From Amphibalanus amphitrite (lineage: Eukaryota; Arthropoda; Thecostraca; Balanomorpha; Balanidae): DNA of 64,000 nucleotides. This document shows, piece by piece, positions 35,251 through 47,026 of the stretch. The notes below the pieces were generated by a model. It made no database searches and was not told the origin of the DNA. It saw nothing but the letters and a program-made list of their open reading frames with translations. The position numbers and the translations under genes were made by a program. Location of the stretch: NCBI RefSeq assembly GCF_019059575.1, contig NW_024882803.1:1-64000 (forward strand), in the 5' to 3' direction. Numbering within the stretch: the stretch's first letter is position 1; every line of letters begins with the position of its first letter.

Positions 35251-37238
35251 TACAGGGTGATTTTTTTTTACTTGTTAAAAAGTAATGAGGTTTAACGGCG
35301 CTAAAATGCAAATATATATTGTAAAATTATATACCAGCATGACGAGCATTCTGGGACATTTTGATTTCATGCAGACACGATGCGAAGGAACGTCCATCGT
35401 GTATTTTACTTGTGCTTGAAGTTACCCCCTCTCTCACCAATACGAATCAGCCCGCCTGAGCACGTGTTGAACAGCACCATGGACTCCCATGCTCATTAGG
35501 CGGACTGAAAAGGCTCCTATCACCCATTTTCAGCTCTGCCAGATATTTCCAATGTTTTCTTGTTATATCTGCCATACCTGGGTCCAAAAACTAGAAGTCT
35601 AGAAAGGGCAGGTCGAGGATTTTGCTACTGGCGGCCCTGGTGGTGTCTGATTCGCTGTTTTTCTTTCTCCCTGAAGACTGATTCTTCAGAGGCTGCAGAT
35701 ACGCCAGATGGACCGTTTGAAGGTTATTCATGACTACATGCTTGTTCGTGCATTATTTAACGTCTTTCTGAGGCATCTCCTTGATGATCGTATGCTTCGA
35801 ACTGCCTCAATGCTTCAAAATTATCGTTTTGTGTCGTTCCTTACTGAACGGCGGTGGACCATGCGTGCCCGATTGGTGGGACATTTTCAGGCTCCATTGG
35901 GGCCGAGGCCTTCGGTTAACCCGCGCCCCGTAGGGGGGGGGCCGAAACGGCCCCCCCTGTCCTTTTCGGTCGATATCTCTTAAATGGCTGGAGATATCGC
36001 CACCAAACTTTCAGGACCCCTCCGGGCATCAATTTTACACATTGTGACCAAAAATTTTTCCAGAGGCTGTGATAGGTTGGCCACAAATGACGTCAGAGTG
36101 ACGTCATGTTCTGTCATTTTCGACCGAAAAAAGACCTTCGCGAGAAGACCTGTCAGGCCTACAGCTTTGAAGATACAGAAAAATGATCAAGACATAAAAG
36201 GTGTAGAATTGACAGGGCTACAAAACTGCTATCTCGGATTTTTGAAATTTTTGAGTTTTGATCCCCAAAAATCAAAAAAGCATTTTTTTTGGATATATTA
36301 GCCAAAAAATCCAAAAAGTTTTTTGAGTTTCGAAAAAAACCGGAACATATGTGATAGTACCTACCATCTTCTATCTACATACCAAATTTCAGATCGATAC
36401 CTCGTTTTTTGGCCAAGTTATAGCGAAAAAACTGTTCAAAAATGATGACGTCAAATTTTCAAACTCAATTTTTGACAATTCTAGAACTCGTAGAGCAAAA
36501 CAAAGACCACCATTAGACTCCCCGTGACGAGCTGCATCGAATGGATACCCATTTTATGCAAAAATATCAACTTTGAAATTTGACCTAATTTGACCTGACC
36601 TTGACCTGACCTTCACCAAAACGTGGCCTAGGCTGGCCCCAAAGGCTGCCTAACCCACATAATCGCATTTGTCATGTAAAATGGACCATAAAACATGTAT
36701 CACACGACACATTCATATTGTGACCCCCGGTGACCTGACCTCGCTGTGACCTGACCTGGTATCAGTGACCTCAGATAGCAAAGTATGTGTTTGACGAACA
36801 ATATACCATCGATGGTTTTCAATAAATTACCAATTTACTCGATTTCACAGCACATTTCTTGAATTGCCTGTGAACGGTGAAAATCTGACCTTTGACCTGA
36901 CCTGTGACGTCATCGGTTTGACCTAGGTCAATGAAATTTGGTCACAAGGTAGTTCCCGGGTAGGGCTATCAAACGCCGTTTGAATTTTGAAAATCGGCCG
37001 GTAACTTTCCGAGATCTTAGGGGGGGGGGCCGAAACGGCCCCCCCCCCCCCCCCCCTACGGGTGGTAGGGTCATCCGGTAGCCCTACGGGGCGCGGGTTA
37101 AAAGGGACAAATCATGACACCATGCAAAATGTCCCAGATTTATCTATCACGTGCATTGCTTTTTTGCACAAGATTTTTCGATTTAGGGACCACCATTGAC
37201 GTTTACTTTTTAACAGTTAAAAAAAAAATCACCCTGTA
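35251..37238. mobile_element. Mariner/Tc1-like non-autonomous element carrying a nested TTAA MITE
   Basis: The left end TACAGGGTGATTTTTTTT and, about 10 bp in, GTTAAAAAGTAA recur inverted at the right end (37205-37238). TA dinucleotides flank both sides, as for Tc1/mariner. Removing the nested TTAA element leaves about 0.8 kb. A 91-codon frame at 35708-35983 starts in the left part and runs into the nested insertion. It is unrecognised and not a credible transposase. Confidence 0.75.
35916..37101 (+). mobile_element. TTAA-flanked MITE, family B, copy 2 (nested)
   Basis: The perfect 20-bp end TTAACCCGCGCCCCGTAGGG at 35916 is inverted at 37082-37101. Inside each end is a long G- or C-run with GGGCCGAAACGGCCCC. 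The interior contains paired CRE-like sites TGACGTCA (36088-36107) and many AGGTCA or TGACCT words. It is 1186 bp, homologous to 3427-4601 in reverse orientation, and sits within the mariner-like element, so it is the younger insertion. Confidence 0.85.
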
Positions 37239-37269
37239 TACCTATTACCTAAGCATTTCTTTTCGTGCA

Positions 37270-38196
37270 TTAACCCGGCAGTTGCTGGGGTATTTCGCCA
37301 CCCACCGTTTGCTGGGGGGGGGGGGGCGTTAAACGCCCCCAGCCGATAACTCGAGAACCAATAGGCGCAGCGAAACGCACGAGGCGGCAAACGAAAGAAC
37401 GCGACGAGACGCTTCAGATGAGTACTTTTAAGTTGAATTTTGAGGTCACAGGTCGGGTCAAGGTCAGGTCAAACACCTGAAATTGGGCTTTCAGTAGCAT
37501 GGACTTCAGGACTTCGCATTGGGCGCCTCTCGTCATAAACTCTGTCAAAACGGTGCACAATCCATCATATACCTCTACAAGAGTGTCAGCTCCATGTAGG
37601 GGTCAGTCAAGCATAGGTCAGGGTCAAGGTCAGGTCAACCGGGTAGGCACATATCCCCAAAAATCAAAACTGATATTCGCAGCCTGTGACATATGTTTTA
37701 TGGGCAATTTGGGGCGTAGAACACGATGGTGACATTCATCATGTCATATGTGTACGTGTTTGGCTCAAAAAGTTCACTTTAAGAAATGCATGTATCATGG
37801 TCGTGAAATAGTCACGAGAAATTGCCAAGGTTCAGCTCAAGATTTTGGAAAATGCGGAACGATAATCAATAATCGAAGATAGCCATTTGATTGTTCAAGG
37901 TATTGGCAGTCTAATGCCGTTTACGGCATGTCTGTATGTCTATTTTGTGATTTTATATGATTTTTTGAACATATGCCGTTTTTGGTCGAAAACTCAGAAA
38001 TCATGACGTCACTAAAACCTCGATATCTCAAAAATTTTCCGACCGATTTTTTGAAACTTTGTCACAATAAACTTCATTCAATTCCCTACAGGTACCCAAA
38101 ATTTGGCGCGCCGCAGCGCGCCGTTTTTATGCTATGGCCCGGCGAAAAAAAGTGGGGGCGTTTAACCCCCCCCCCCCCCAGCAACTCTCGGGTTAA
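37270..38196. mobile_element. TTAA-flanked MITE, family A, copy 2
   Basis: 927 bp, collinear with 2511-3430 in the same orientation: TTAACCCGGCAGTTGCTGGG, the G-run with GCGTTAAACGCCCCC, GTACTTTTAAGTTGAATTTT, and a right end CAGCAACTCTCGGGTTAA. Small differences are spread along its length. It lies directly downstream of APN1 and ends 3 bp from a candidate final stop codon of that gene. Confidence 0.85.
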
Positions 38197-38199
38197 ATT

Positions 38200-38238
38200 T
38201 TACATAGTAACCAATTTGTCGTGTAGAAAGTTAATTGA
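38200..38238 (-). CDS. Candidate alternative last exon of APN1
   Basis: In APN2, exon 15 is 82 bp and splices to a 27-codon last exon. In APN1 the homologous position (38351) also has a GT donor (GTTGGT, weak), giving an identical 82-bp exon. An acceptor CAG at 38239-38241 then opens 13 codons, SINFLHDKLVTM and a stop, in the right phase. The gene would then encode 929 residues. The TTAA element begins 3 bp beyond. Either this or the read-through end at 38294 is real. Confidence 0.4.
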   Translation of the reverse strand, partial: SINFLHDKLVTM

Positions 38239-38293
38239 CTGTATCATTAGGTACCTACTATATAATATAGCTAAATGTATAAGCACAAAAAAA

Positions 38294-41200
38294 CTATGTT
38301 CTATGACACATAACATCACTTTTATAAGGAACAGACAGAACACCACCAACCTCCTTCAAGTCCAGCGGAGTGTTGAAGTCCGATTTCAAAGTAGCGATGA
38401 ACTTCGGCAGAGCAAATAAAGCACCTCCGTAGCTGAAACAAGTCATCTTCAACGTAAAAGTGCTCAAGCTTGGTACAATTATCTTCCGCACTATGCTTAA
38501 AATTTTGCTTGTCGTTTTGAAATCATGAACTCCTGAATCACGTATGATTGTGGATTTTATTGCGACTTTCAGATATTCAGCCCACGTCAGTGCTAAAAAT
38601 GTGACAAATGTGGTTGGGTCTTACATTTCAGAATAACAATAGACCTAAGACATTGAAATCAGAGACTGTTTTGTCTATTTTTCTTTCCATAAGCAAATTT
38701 TCATGACATCCTGCCGCACCATCGATGAGATTTAAACCGTCTAAGAGATGATTCAATACATTAACTCGCACTCGCTCATCGTTGCTCCCTCACTCACATT
38801 TCGACGATATCGGTAAAGCTGTTTCGCATGAAGTCCCAGGCGACGTATCTGCCGACAGTGGTGCTGGACACGGCCTTGAAGGCCATCAGGCCGTGGTGCA
38901 CCCTCAGACCCGAGTCGGACGCGGTCAGCCACCCCAGCATCCTGCGGAAACAGACCGGTAAGTTATACAGAGTGTGTGAAACGAGGCGAGACGAGAACAA
39001 GGGCCATGCATGCAAAGGAAAAATTGCACTGTGACCAAAACCGTGACCAAATATAGGTGAACACTAATCATTTTAAAGAAAGTTCCTTGAGACTTCGATT
39101 TGCTCTTGTATTCAACTTGCGATGAGCAAATAAAGAACCAACCAGTTGATCTCCAGGTAGTTGAGATGAAAATACCATATATTAAGTAACACCAACCTAT
39201 ACGTTAAAGCAGCACCATTAAATCAGTTTTTTCTACCAATAAATTGCAGATACAAACCTGTTCAATAGCCATATTTTATTTGTACAGGCAAGCGCCTTGA
39301 GCAGCTTTTGCCTTTCAGATTCAACGTTGGACTCGTTGAAGCGTCTCCAGACGAACTCCCATTCGGTGAGACCTCCGTCGTGCAGAGCCGTGCAGAACAC
39401 GCTACTGCGGATGTTGACCGGTATGATGCTGTGGAAAGAAACGTAAGAGGCGAGTCAGCGTAGGATATCGTTAGCATATCGCGACGTTGGCATATAATGT
39501 TGTACAAACTACATAACTTGCAAAAAAGGAATCACGTTTTTTTATGCGAAGTTTCTTTTAACAATCAGGCATGCACCAGATTTGTTGGATTTTTTATCTA
39601 CATCGATCCATACTTCTGACTACCATGTCACCACTTCCGCATTTAACCATTACCTGGCGTTGTCGGGGTCTTCCATCCAGCGTTTGAACATGCTGACTGC
39701 CTTGCTGATACAGTCCGGGTGACCCATGGAACATGCCCACACGACCACGTGGTTCCGAGTCAGGTGGTCGATGTGTGAGTCACTGGGACGCTCCTCGAAC
39801 CCGATGCGGTCATATAGAGGACCGATCAGCTTCAACACGAATGTCTGTAAAATATAAGCAATCGGTAATTAGTGAAAATTGCTTCAAATAACGAAATCAA
39901 TGAAAATGATGATTAATCGTAAATATATTTGGATCTTGCAGTAGCATAAAATTTCGGCATGAAGTTCCGTAAATCTGACCTTTGCATAAAAGGTTTGTTT
40001 TAAGTTGCAGATGACAGGAGACCTACGGCTACCTTATAGCTTTTACTTGTCTGCAAGCCAGTGGTACAATGTATTCCATATGTCAGCAACTCTTCACTCT
40101 GTGATTTGCACCTACCCACCTGGAACGCGCCGTAGCCGGCCGTCCGCCTCAGCTGGGTATTGAGGAAGCCCAGGTTGTTGAAGGCGGCGTCCCAGGGCAG
40201 GAAGTCAAGCTCCCGCTCCAGATAGCTGACCAGCGAGAGAGCCGTGCTGTAGCTCAGCTGGCCAGCCCGGGCCAGGTCCAGCGCGTCATCCACCAGCTGT
40301 TTGCACCAGGTCAGGTCAGGCATGGCACATTATCCACCAGCTGCGTGCACCAGGTCAGGTCAGGTCAGGTGAGGTCAAGCACAAAATCCACCAGCTATAT
40401 GAGTAAGATCCTGGCCTAATTGTCGGGTTGCTTTTACTTTGCTATAAACCCACAGCTGGACACACTAGTTGAAGCCGAAATAAGAAATAGAATACCGTGT
40501 AAAATACAAGCTTTATCAATGAACTGTGTGTCAAGAGTATGCTCACGTGTGTAAGTGAATTACAATAGCCTCACAAATAAGCCACAAAGGAAACCGATTG
40601 TCGTTTACCTGAGCTCGGTTTACTGGATGAATTGCGGTATGATCTTCGTTCAACTGCTTTATAAGCATGTCCCAATTTCTCTGGTCGTAATTAACCTTGT
40701 AAAATCCCATTTCTTGCACGTTTAAAATGAACCATTCCTCGTCATCAGCCACATCTGGAAAAGGAATAAATGGGCGCGATCAATTCAATAAAATTCGCTA
40801 CACCTACATTCTTATAGCGTAAATTGTGAAATTGTAACCATTGTGCGCAGAGTCTGTATGAATTAAAATGTTTATCGAAGTAAATGAAATTAACTTTAAT
40901 ATCCCAACTAGTGCCCACCTTCGATGGTGACCTGTCGCTGCCTCCTCATCCAGTGGGTGGGCTGGGTGCGGTTGAAGTTGGCTGCTGACCTCGAGGTGAA
41001 CACCAGGGGGACCCACCACAGGAACTCGGTGGAGTTGTCGGCTGCTCCGAACAGGAATCGATTCTGAGCGTGAGAAAAAAGCACAGCAAAATAACAGCAT
41101 GGGACACGGGTTGAATGTTTGCTTAACAAAAAGGCTATTCAAACAAAGTTTAGGAGACGAACACACCACGTCACGGATACCTATCTCTGAATAGAAGTTT

Positions 41201-44200
41201 TCTAAGCACTAATCTCACTAATGAAGGCAAGGCACACCCTCCCCGCTCCGCTGTCAAGCTGACCTGCGTCATCTGCGCCGACCTTTTGCCGTAGTTCCTG
41301 ACCACGGTCACGAGCGGGAAGCCCATCTGCAGTGTCCACGTGTCCATGACCTGTTTGACAGTGACGTCATCGGGTAGCGTGCCGTCCCGGTGCGCCTGCT
41401 CCGTCAGGAAGCGCCACAGGTCGTCCTGGGTCGCCGCACGGTACTGCCTGCCAGGGATTGATCAAATTCTAATTTTCATTAGTTATCATTATTGCACACA
41501 GGCTACGTAAGTAAGCCAATGAATTTCAGAACAGGCAAACCTAGGATATCAATCAGTTTCCAATTCGTCAGCATGTCAACCTAAAATGACCCATTTTTAT
41601 AATTTAGACGGTACCGTATCATGAGGCAAACTTACATGGCGGTGAGATAGTTGGTGAGAGCGCCCCGCAGAGTTTTTCTCGTCAGCATGTGATCCAACAT
41701 CCTGATGATCGAGTTACCTGGAACGCGGTAATCGTTAGGGCTAAGGTCTGAAAGCAGTAGCGGCGGAACACCTTCAATTAAGGGGGGGGGGAGCACTTCC
41801 GACTTTTGGTCCCATTCTTTCCATGCAACGCCCATAGGGCTAATGTTAAAATGCCAAAATCAAAGGAGGGCACGGTGCCCCGGTGCCCTCCCCGTTCCGC
41901 CGCCTATGTCTGAAAGCATTGTGCATGTCATTGGAATGTAAGTAACCGGCAAAACTGGATACTCAGCACATACTATAGGGAACTATAGGGAACAAGCAAA
42001 ACGCAGCTGTCACTTCCTTTTTACATTCACATGCACGCATGTTGTATTTGCATGATCATTGAATGCTAGTGAAGGAAAATAGCATGCTTGTCAATTAATT
42101 CCAGATTGTTCTCCTCCTATGATGCGATGTTTTCACTTCTAAGCTCAGTAGATCCATTTCATTTTCATGCACTGTGCTCAATCCCCTTCAAAATTCCCCT
42201 CATATGTGATTTTCTTTAACGAGCGACAGAGATATCTCACCTTTATCGTAGGATATTTTATCGAAGATTTGTCCGATGTCGTCCGGGTGTTGGACAGGGA
42301 TAGAGATGGCGTGCGAGCTGCGCAGCGCATCTACCGTCATCACCCCCTGTAACTCATTGGTAACCATCTGATCCATGGCGCGCCACGTCGGCTCCACCTG
42401 CAGACGGTCAGGTGGGGCGAAGACGGTCAGGTGGGGCGAAGACGGTCAGGTGGGGCGAAAACGGTCAGCTGGGGCAAGGATGGTCACCGTCAGCCTTACG
42501 AATAGTGGGTGTTTTGCTGTAGGGCGTGTGAATGTATGTGGAAAATTGTTATTATCTCTGATGCGTGCTTTACTTGTATAAATACGACTGTTTTCATGTG
42601 CGTTTTCGTTTTAGATGTGTTGTACTCCAGGCTACATAACTATAACTATAGATTTTATGTAAAGCTGATTTAGTTACCTGATTTGTTGATCACACACAAC
42701 TATTGAATGCATCGCCATCGGTGACCAATCATGTTTCATTACTCGCTTGTACAAAATGCACATGAATGCGTATTATGCTAATATAAACCCACCTCTTGTG
42801 TTCCCATGACTCCCATGTAGCTGGCGAAGCCCTCTTTGAGCCAGAGATCTGTCCACCAGCTAGGGGTGGCGAGATCACCGAACCACTGGTGGGCCAGTTC
42901 ATGTGAGACTACGTCTGCCACGCGCTTCTTGTTGGCTTCTGACGATACCTCCGGGTCGTACAGCATCGACGTCTCCCTGACGGTAACAGGTACGATGCTC
43001 AAAAGACGTCTGGGATCGTTTGTAAAAGGTAAGACAGTTAACGATTAATTACAAAAAGCTACAACATAAAAGAAAACATACAAAAAAGTACTAAAAATGA
43101 TCGAATGTGGCCAAAAAGGTAATATGGGTTTGACGATATTTGGTTATCGGAACATTTGTTTCATAGGCGACGGAACGTGGAGGGCACCGGGGCACCGTGG
43201 CCCCCTTTGATTTTGGCATTTTAAATTATAGCCCTATATGGGCGTTGCATGGAAAGAATGAGACCAAAAGTCGGCAGTGCATTATCAAAATAGATATAGT
43301 ACCTAAGGGTCAGATTTTTAGTGTGGTCCTTCATTAGAGTCAGCGCATTCACGTTCATGTGACCAGTCAACATATACAGCGGCCATATAACATATATCAG
43401 CGCCCCCCCCCTTGATTGAAGGTGTTCCGCCGCTATTGTTTTGTTTGAAAGATAAATAGCAGAATCACTCTAGTTAGCATTGATTTTAAAAGATTTTCGA
43501 ACCGTCGGCTATGTTTTATACTGCTTGGTCCAGATGTCAATTGACAGGGGAAGTTCAAACATTTTTCCTCCATCGGGGCGTGGAAATGAAGACTTTCACT
43601 TTCCGCTTGGCAGAGTGCGAGATTTGTCCTCATGAATGCCTTACACATACATACCTGTAGGTGATGAGCCCCCAGTTTTCCATGCCACCAAACGGAAAGT
43701 CGGGAATGGCGGCCATGTCCAGTTTGGGCAAAGGGAAGTCGATCTGGAAGAAGTCCTCGAAGAACTCAAGGATGGTCGGTCCTATTTTGCGAGCGTACTC
43801 GGTGTGGTTGATGGCTGCCGGCTGCGACCAGACTGCGGACGGTGAACACGTGTCACTAGGAGGCAGGAGACCAGTAAGCCAGCATCAACTTGTTTATGCA
43901 TGCAGTGCTGTACGCTCACGATGTCTGACGGCGTCACACATGTGTAGAACCAGAGGTGTTTACAAGTTATATCATCAGCACGCAGCACGTGGCAGCTAAT
44001 TCAGGAAAATTTACATGTTGACCGGTCACATGAACGTGAATGCGCTGACTCTATTGAAGGACAACGCTAAAAACCTGGCACTTAGGTATCTGTTTTGATA
44101 ATACACATCAAACAGTTCGATATTCATATATTTGTAAGAGATATGACGTGTAATTGCCCGTCAGAACCCTCACCTGTACCTACCTATGGGTGTTTTGCCG

Positions 44201-47026
44201 GCCGCGAGCGATATAAGGGAGAGGGTCCGTTGGACCCCCCTTTCCGTTTTGCCCCTGATTGAACTATAGCTTCGCAGAAATAACGAGCGTGTTGCCCGCG
44301 GACAAAAACAAGTTGATGGTACCCAATTTTTAGGTCCTAGGTCATTGGCTGACCTTCCAGGTCAGGTCAATGACCTAAGTCAGGAAAATCGGGACCTATT
44401 AGAACATCGTAAAGGGTGGCTGCTGTGAGGTTTTTCGGGGTGCTGATCACGAAAATCATGCTGGTTTTGATCACGTATGCTGTCTTCACGCATTTAGGCC
44501 AGGTCGGGTCAGTAAGGCCAGGTCAACAAGTAGAGGTTTTGCCGGATATTCGTAGTAGGTGTCAACCGCCTCTGACAGCTTCGTAACAGGTTACGAAGAC
44601 ACCAAAACTACTACGTAAATTTTCAAATGGCTGCTAAATTCGAATTCAGCTCCAATAACTAGCCTAGAAACATGTAAAACTCGAAAAATGAACTGAGGTC
44701 ATTAAGGGTCAGTGACCTGACCTGACCTTCAGGTGAACTTGACAACCACCCTAATGCATGGGAGTGGGACCAACATCATATTACATATTTGAACGCTTTA
44801 GACCTGATGAAAAGATTGCAAACGCGCAGCTAATGCGAGCAGACATACGCCAAATCGCAATTGCGGTCAAAGATGGTCTCGAGAAATAGGTCACAGATCA
44901 AAGGTCATTTGGGTCAGGGTCATGAAATTTTTAGGGTTGGTGCCAAATTGATTAACTTGAGGGTAATGAAAGTTTCGTTGCGATCAGCCGCTTTTTAGGT
45001 GAGTTATTCGCGAAAAACCGAGCCCCTCTGCCCGATGCAGGCAGGGATTGTTAGCACATCTGCACCAGGCATCATGTCACTAAGCAACTCAGCATGACTC
45101 GTGATGACAGCAACTCAGCATGATGCATCTCCCACACGCTCCACTTTGGCACCGGTTCCTCCTTGGTCTCACCTCTGAAGTGGGTGTCGCTGAGCGCAGG
45201 GTCCGCCACTCGGTGCGACATGTCCGTCACGATGAAACCCACCACGTACGTAGACATGGGCAGCGACCTCTCGAACGTGTCCCACACAAAGTTGGCCCTC
45301 TCCGGGCTGCGACACATGACACATGACCGTGACATTTTGGACACGAGTGGCTACGACCCAACCGTGCGGAGATGATGCAGTTGGATTTCGGGGTAATGAA
45401 CAGTGAACACGGTTCTCCAATTATGTCACCGAGGAATGCCAATCACATATATAAGCACATTCAACATACGATAATAATGCCAACCAGTCCTATATATAAG
45501 GGCAAGCAAATAACCTTCCGCCTGTAAATCTGTCAGCCCTATTTTCACACGGTGTTAATGGGGTCCTGCATGGTCAGTCCTGCACTTACTACACCTTAGT
45601 GCGATCGAGACACAAAACACCTCAGATTTACCCACCAGATGACACGTTGACGACAGCGGTGACGCTGAATTGCGTCAGTCTGTCGTTCTGTCACAGAAAT
45701 CCCCTCTCACTTTGGTTCTGTGGTGCTGAGCGGCATGTTCGAGATGGCCGTCATGTTTTTATGACGTCCCAGAGTGATCTCAAACGTCGCCTTCAGCGCC
45801 GGCTCGTCCAGGCAGGGGAACGCCTTCCTGGCATCGTTCGGAGAAAACTGCGTCACCGCCATCCACCTGAAACCAGATTATGGCGGAAACACAATAGGTA
45901 AGCCGGCTTATTGAGGTCCTACCACCGAAATAGCAGACTACGAGGTGTACGAGAGCTCAACTGTCTGCAAAAAGCAGGCACATCAACATAATAAGGCCGG
46001 ATAGAGCTAGGCTGATACTCATCCAGACAGCTTAATTATTCAGCTTTGAGCTCGTTTTTTGAGAGCTAACAATATTATCATATCAGACAGCATTATTTTA
46101 CATGACAATGAACCACGGCTGACGTCGTGAGGCGAGACAATTACGAAAGTAAATGCTGTGTAATGCGATCACATAAGTAAGCTTGATTATGGAGTTCACA
46201 TACAACTTCATTATCACCGTTCAAATGTGTCAAAAGGTGAGTACTTACTACTTATTCATTTCTATTTTGATTTGTCATCCGGCCACTAGACTTGTTTGAT
46301 TTGTGATTGTCCCATGGCAAAACAGCAAAGCAACTGTTTATTCCGTGTACAAAAAAAAAACTGTTATCACAAGAACAAATATCGATAATTGGTTACGCCC
46401 ACTCACCGTTTTTCTCCCTCTGATGTGGTGTAGCTGCTGCGGTAAAAGCCGGCCAGCTTGTCGTTGAGGGTGCCGGAGAACTTGACGTTGACGCTGTAGT
46501 TGTGGCCCGGCACCACCGGCTCCGCCAGCACCACCACCAGAAACTCGCGCTCGACGTCATGCACCAGCCGAACAACGGGGACCTGCCTGTCATCGGTCAC
46601 GTCCGTCACCGCCACGGAGTCGTCGGAGACGAGCAGCTGGCTGACGTGCAGCGTGACGTTGTCGCCGGCGGCGTCCGCCCGCAGCGTGACCGTCACCTCG
46701 CCGCTGAAGCTGAAGTTGCCCTCCTCGAAGAGCGGCAGCGTGCGCAGCTGGTAGGCCAGCGGCACCAGGTGCCGAGGCAGTCGGATGTCGGGCGCCGGCC
46801 GGTCGGCGGCGGCGGTCTCATCGGAGACGACGGGCGCGGCGCGTGCCTCGGAGGGCGCGCCGTCGGCCGGCGTGCCGAGGTGGTGCACCAGCAGGCCGGT
46901 GGCCAGCAGACAGGCTGCCAGCAGGAGCAGCAGCAGCAGGCCGCGCCGCCAGGTGAGCAGCACGCCCGAGCGGCGTGTGAAGCTCACCTGGTGAGGCTCC
47001 TCGGTCAGCTGCTCGGCCGGCGGCAT
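38294..47026 (-). CDS. Aminopeptidase N, M1 family, type II membrane protein (APN1)
   Basis: It removes N-terminal residues from peptides at the cell surface or in vesicles, using zinc. Fifteen exons: 47026-46407, 45866-45711, 45306-45173, 43832-43655, 42976-42793, 42397-42241, 41717-41636, 41447-41264, 41063-40919, 40754-40609, 40296-40120, 39844-39654, 39428-39258, 38941-38798, 38432-38294. They sum to 2808 bp, 935 residues, in frame throughout. A short cytosolic N terminus precedes a Leu-rich signal anchor (about residues 29-47). Then come GGMENWG (352-358), [10 protein letters not shown] (388-397) with Glu 411 completing HEXXH-X18-E, and Tyr 474 in SYDKG, the transition-state Tyr. C-terminal ERAP1-like helices follow. 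All catalytic residues are present. The Met at 47026 matches the start of the divergent paralogue APN2. The C terminus is uncertain (see 38200-38238). Introns hold several small repeats. Confidence 0.93.
40290..40402. repeat. Triplicated splice-acceptor segment before APN1 exon 11
   Basis: The words ATCCACCAGCT and CACCAGGTCAGGTCAGG recur near 40289, 40331 and 40388. On minus each copy reads as TGACC repeats, then a CAG|CTGGTGGAT acceptor-like site. Only the copy next to exon 11 leads into coding sequence. APN2 has one such site preceded by CTGACCTGACCTGACCTGAC. Confidence 0.7.
41757..41907. mobile_element. 151-bp MITE with 11-bp target duplication (Mutator-like size)
   Basis: It is flanked by the direct repeat GTCTGAAAGCA at 41746-41756 and 41908-41918. 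Ends are GTAGCGGCGGAACACC and, inverted, ATAGGCGGCGGAACGGGG. An inner G-run is present. Duplications of 9-11 bp are typical of Mutator-like elements. It lies in intron 6 of APN1. A diverged, inverted copy lies at 43164-43434. Confidence 0.75.
42402..42490. repeat. Minisatellite, 19-bp unit, at the APN1 intron 5 acceptor
   Basis: Three exact and about two degenerate copies of GACGGTCAGGTGGGGCGAA. On minus they read CGCCCCACCTGACCGTC and run into the CAG acceptor of exon 6 (42398-42400). Each unit thus carries a pyrimidine-rich tract and a CTGAC branch-point-like word. Confidence 0.85.
43164..43434. mobile_element. Second MITE of the 41757 family, with a further insertion
   Basis: Read on minus it starts ATAGCGGCGGAACACCTTCA and ends with the GGTGCCCTCCACGTTCCG block of the 41757 copy. 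It also shares TGCCAAAATCAAAGG and CATTCTTTCCATGCAACGCC. About 130 bp (roughly 43275-43400) has no counterpart in the shorter copy; most of it matches, inverted, 44012-44104. It lies in intron 4 of APN1. Confidence 0.7.
43281..44104. repeat. Inverted repeat pair flanking APN1 exon 4
   Basis: 43281-43373 and 44012-44104 are inverted copies of each other with few mismatches, sharing GAGTCAGCGCATTCACGTTC and its neighbours. Exon 4 (43655-43832) lies in the 640-bp spacer. The arms could pair in the pre-mRNA and loop out this exon. Exon 4 carries the MEN substrate-binding motif. Confidence 0.75.
44200..45036 (+). repeat. Dispersed repeat R1, copy 3 (most complete), in APN1 intron 3
   Basis: It runs from GGGAGAGGGTCCGTTGGACC (about 44217) to the GAGTTATTCGCGAAAAACCG block at about 45020. 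The right part matches 1-235, and the whole right two thirds match 1765-2420 inverted. AGGTCAGGTCAA words are dense near 44340-44370 and 44690-44740. It is non-coding. Confidence 0.75.

Noticed and set aside
35708..35983. A 91-codon frame as a transposase fragment of the mariner-like element
   Set aside because: No DDE/D motif or helix-turn-helix recognised, and it runs into the nested TTAA element.
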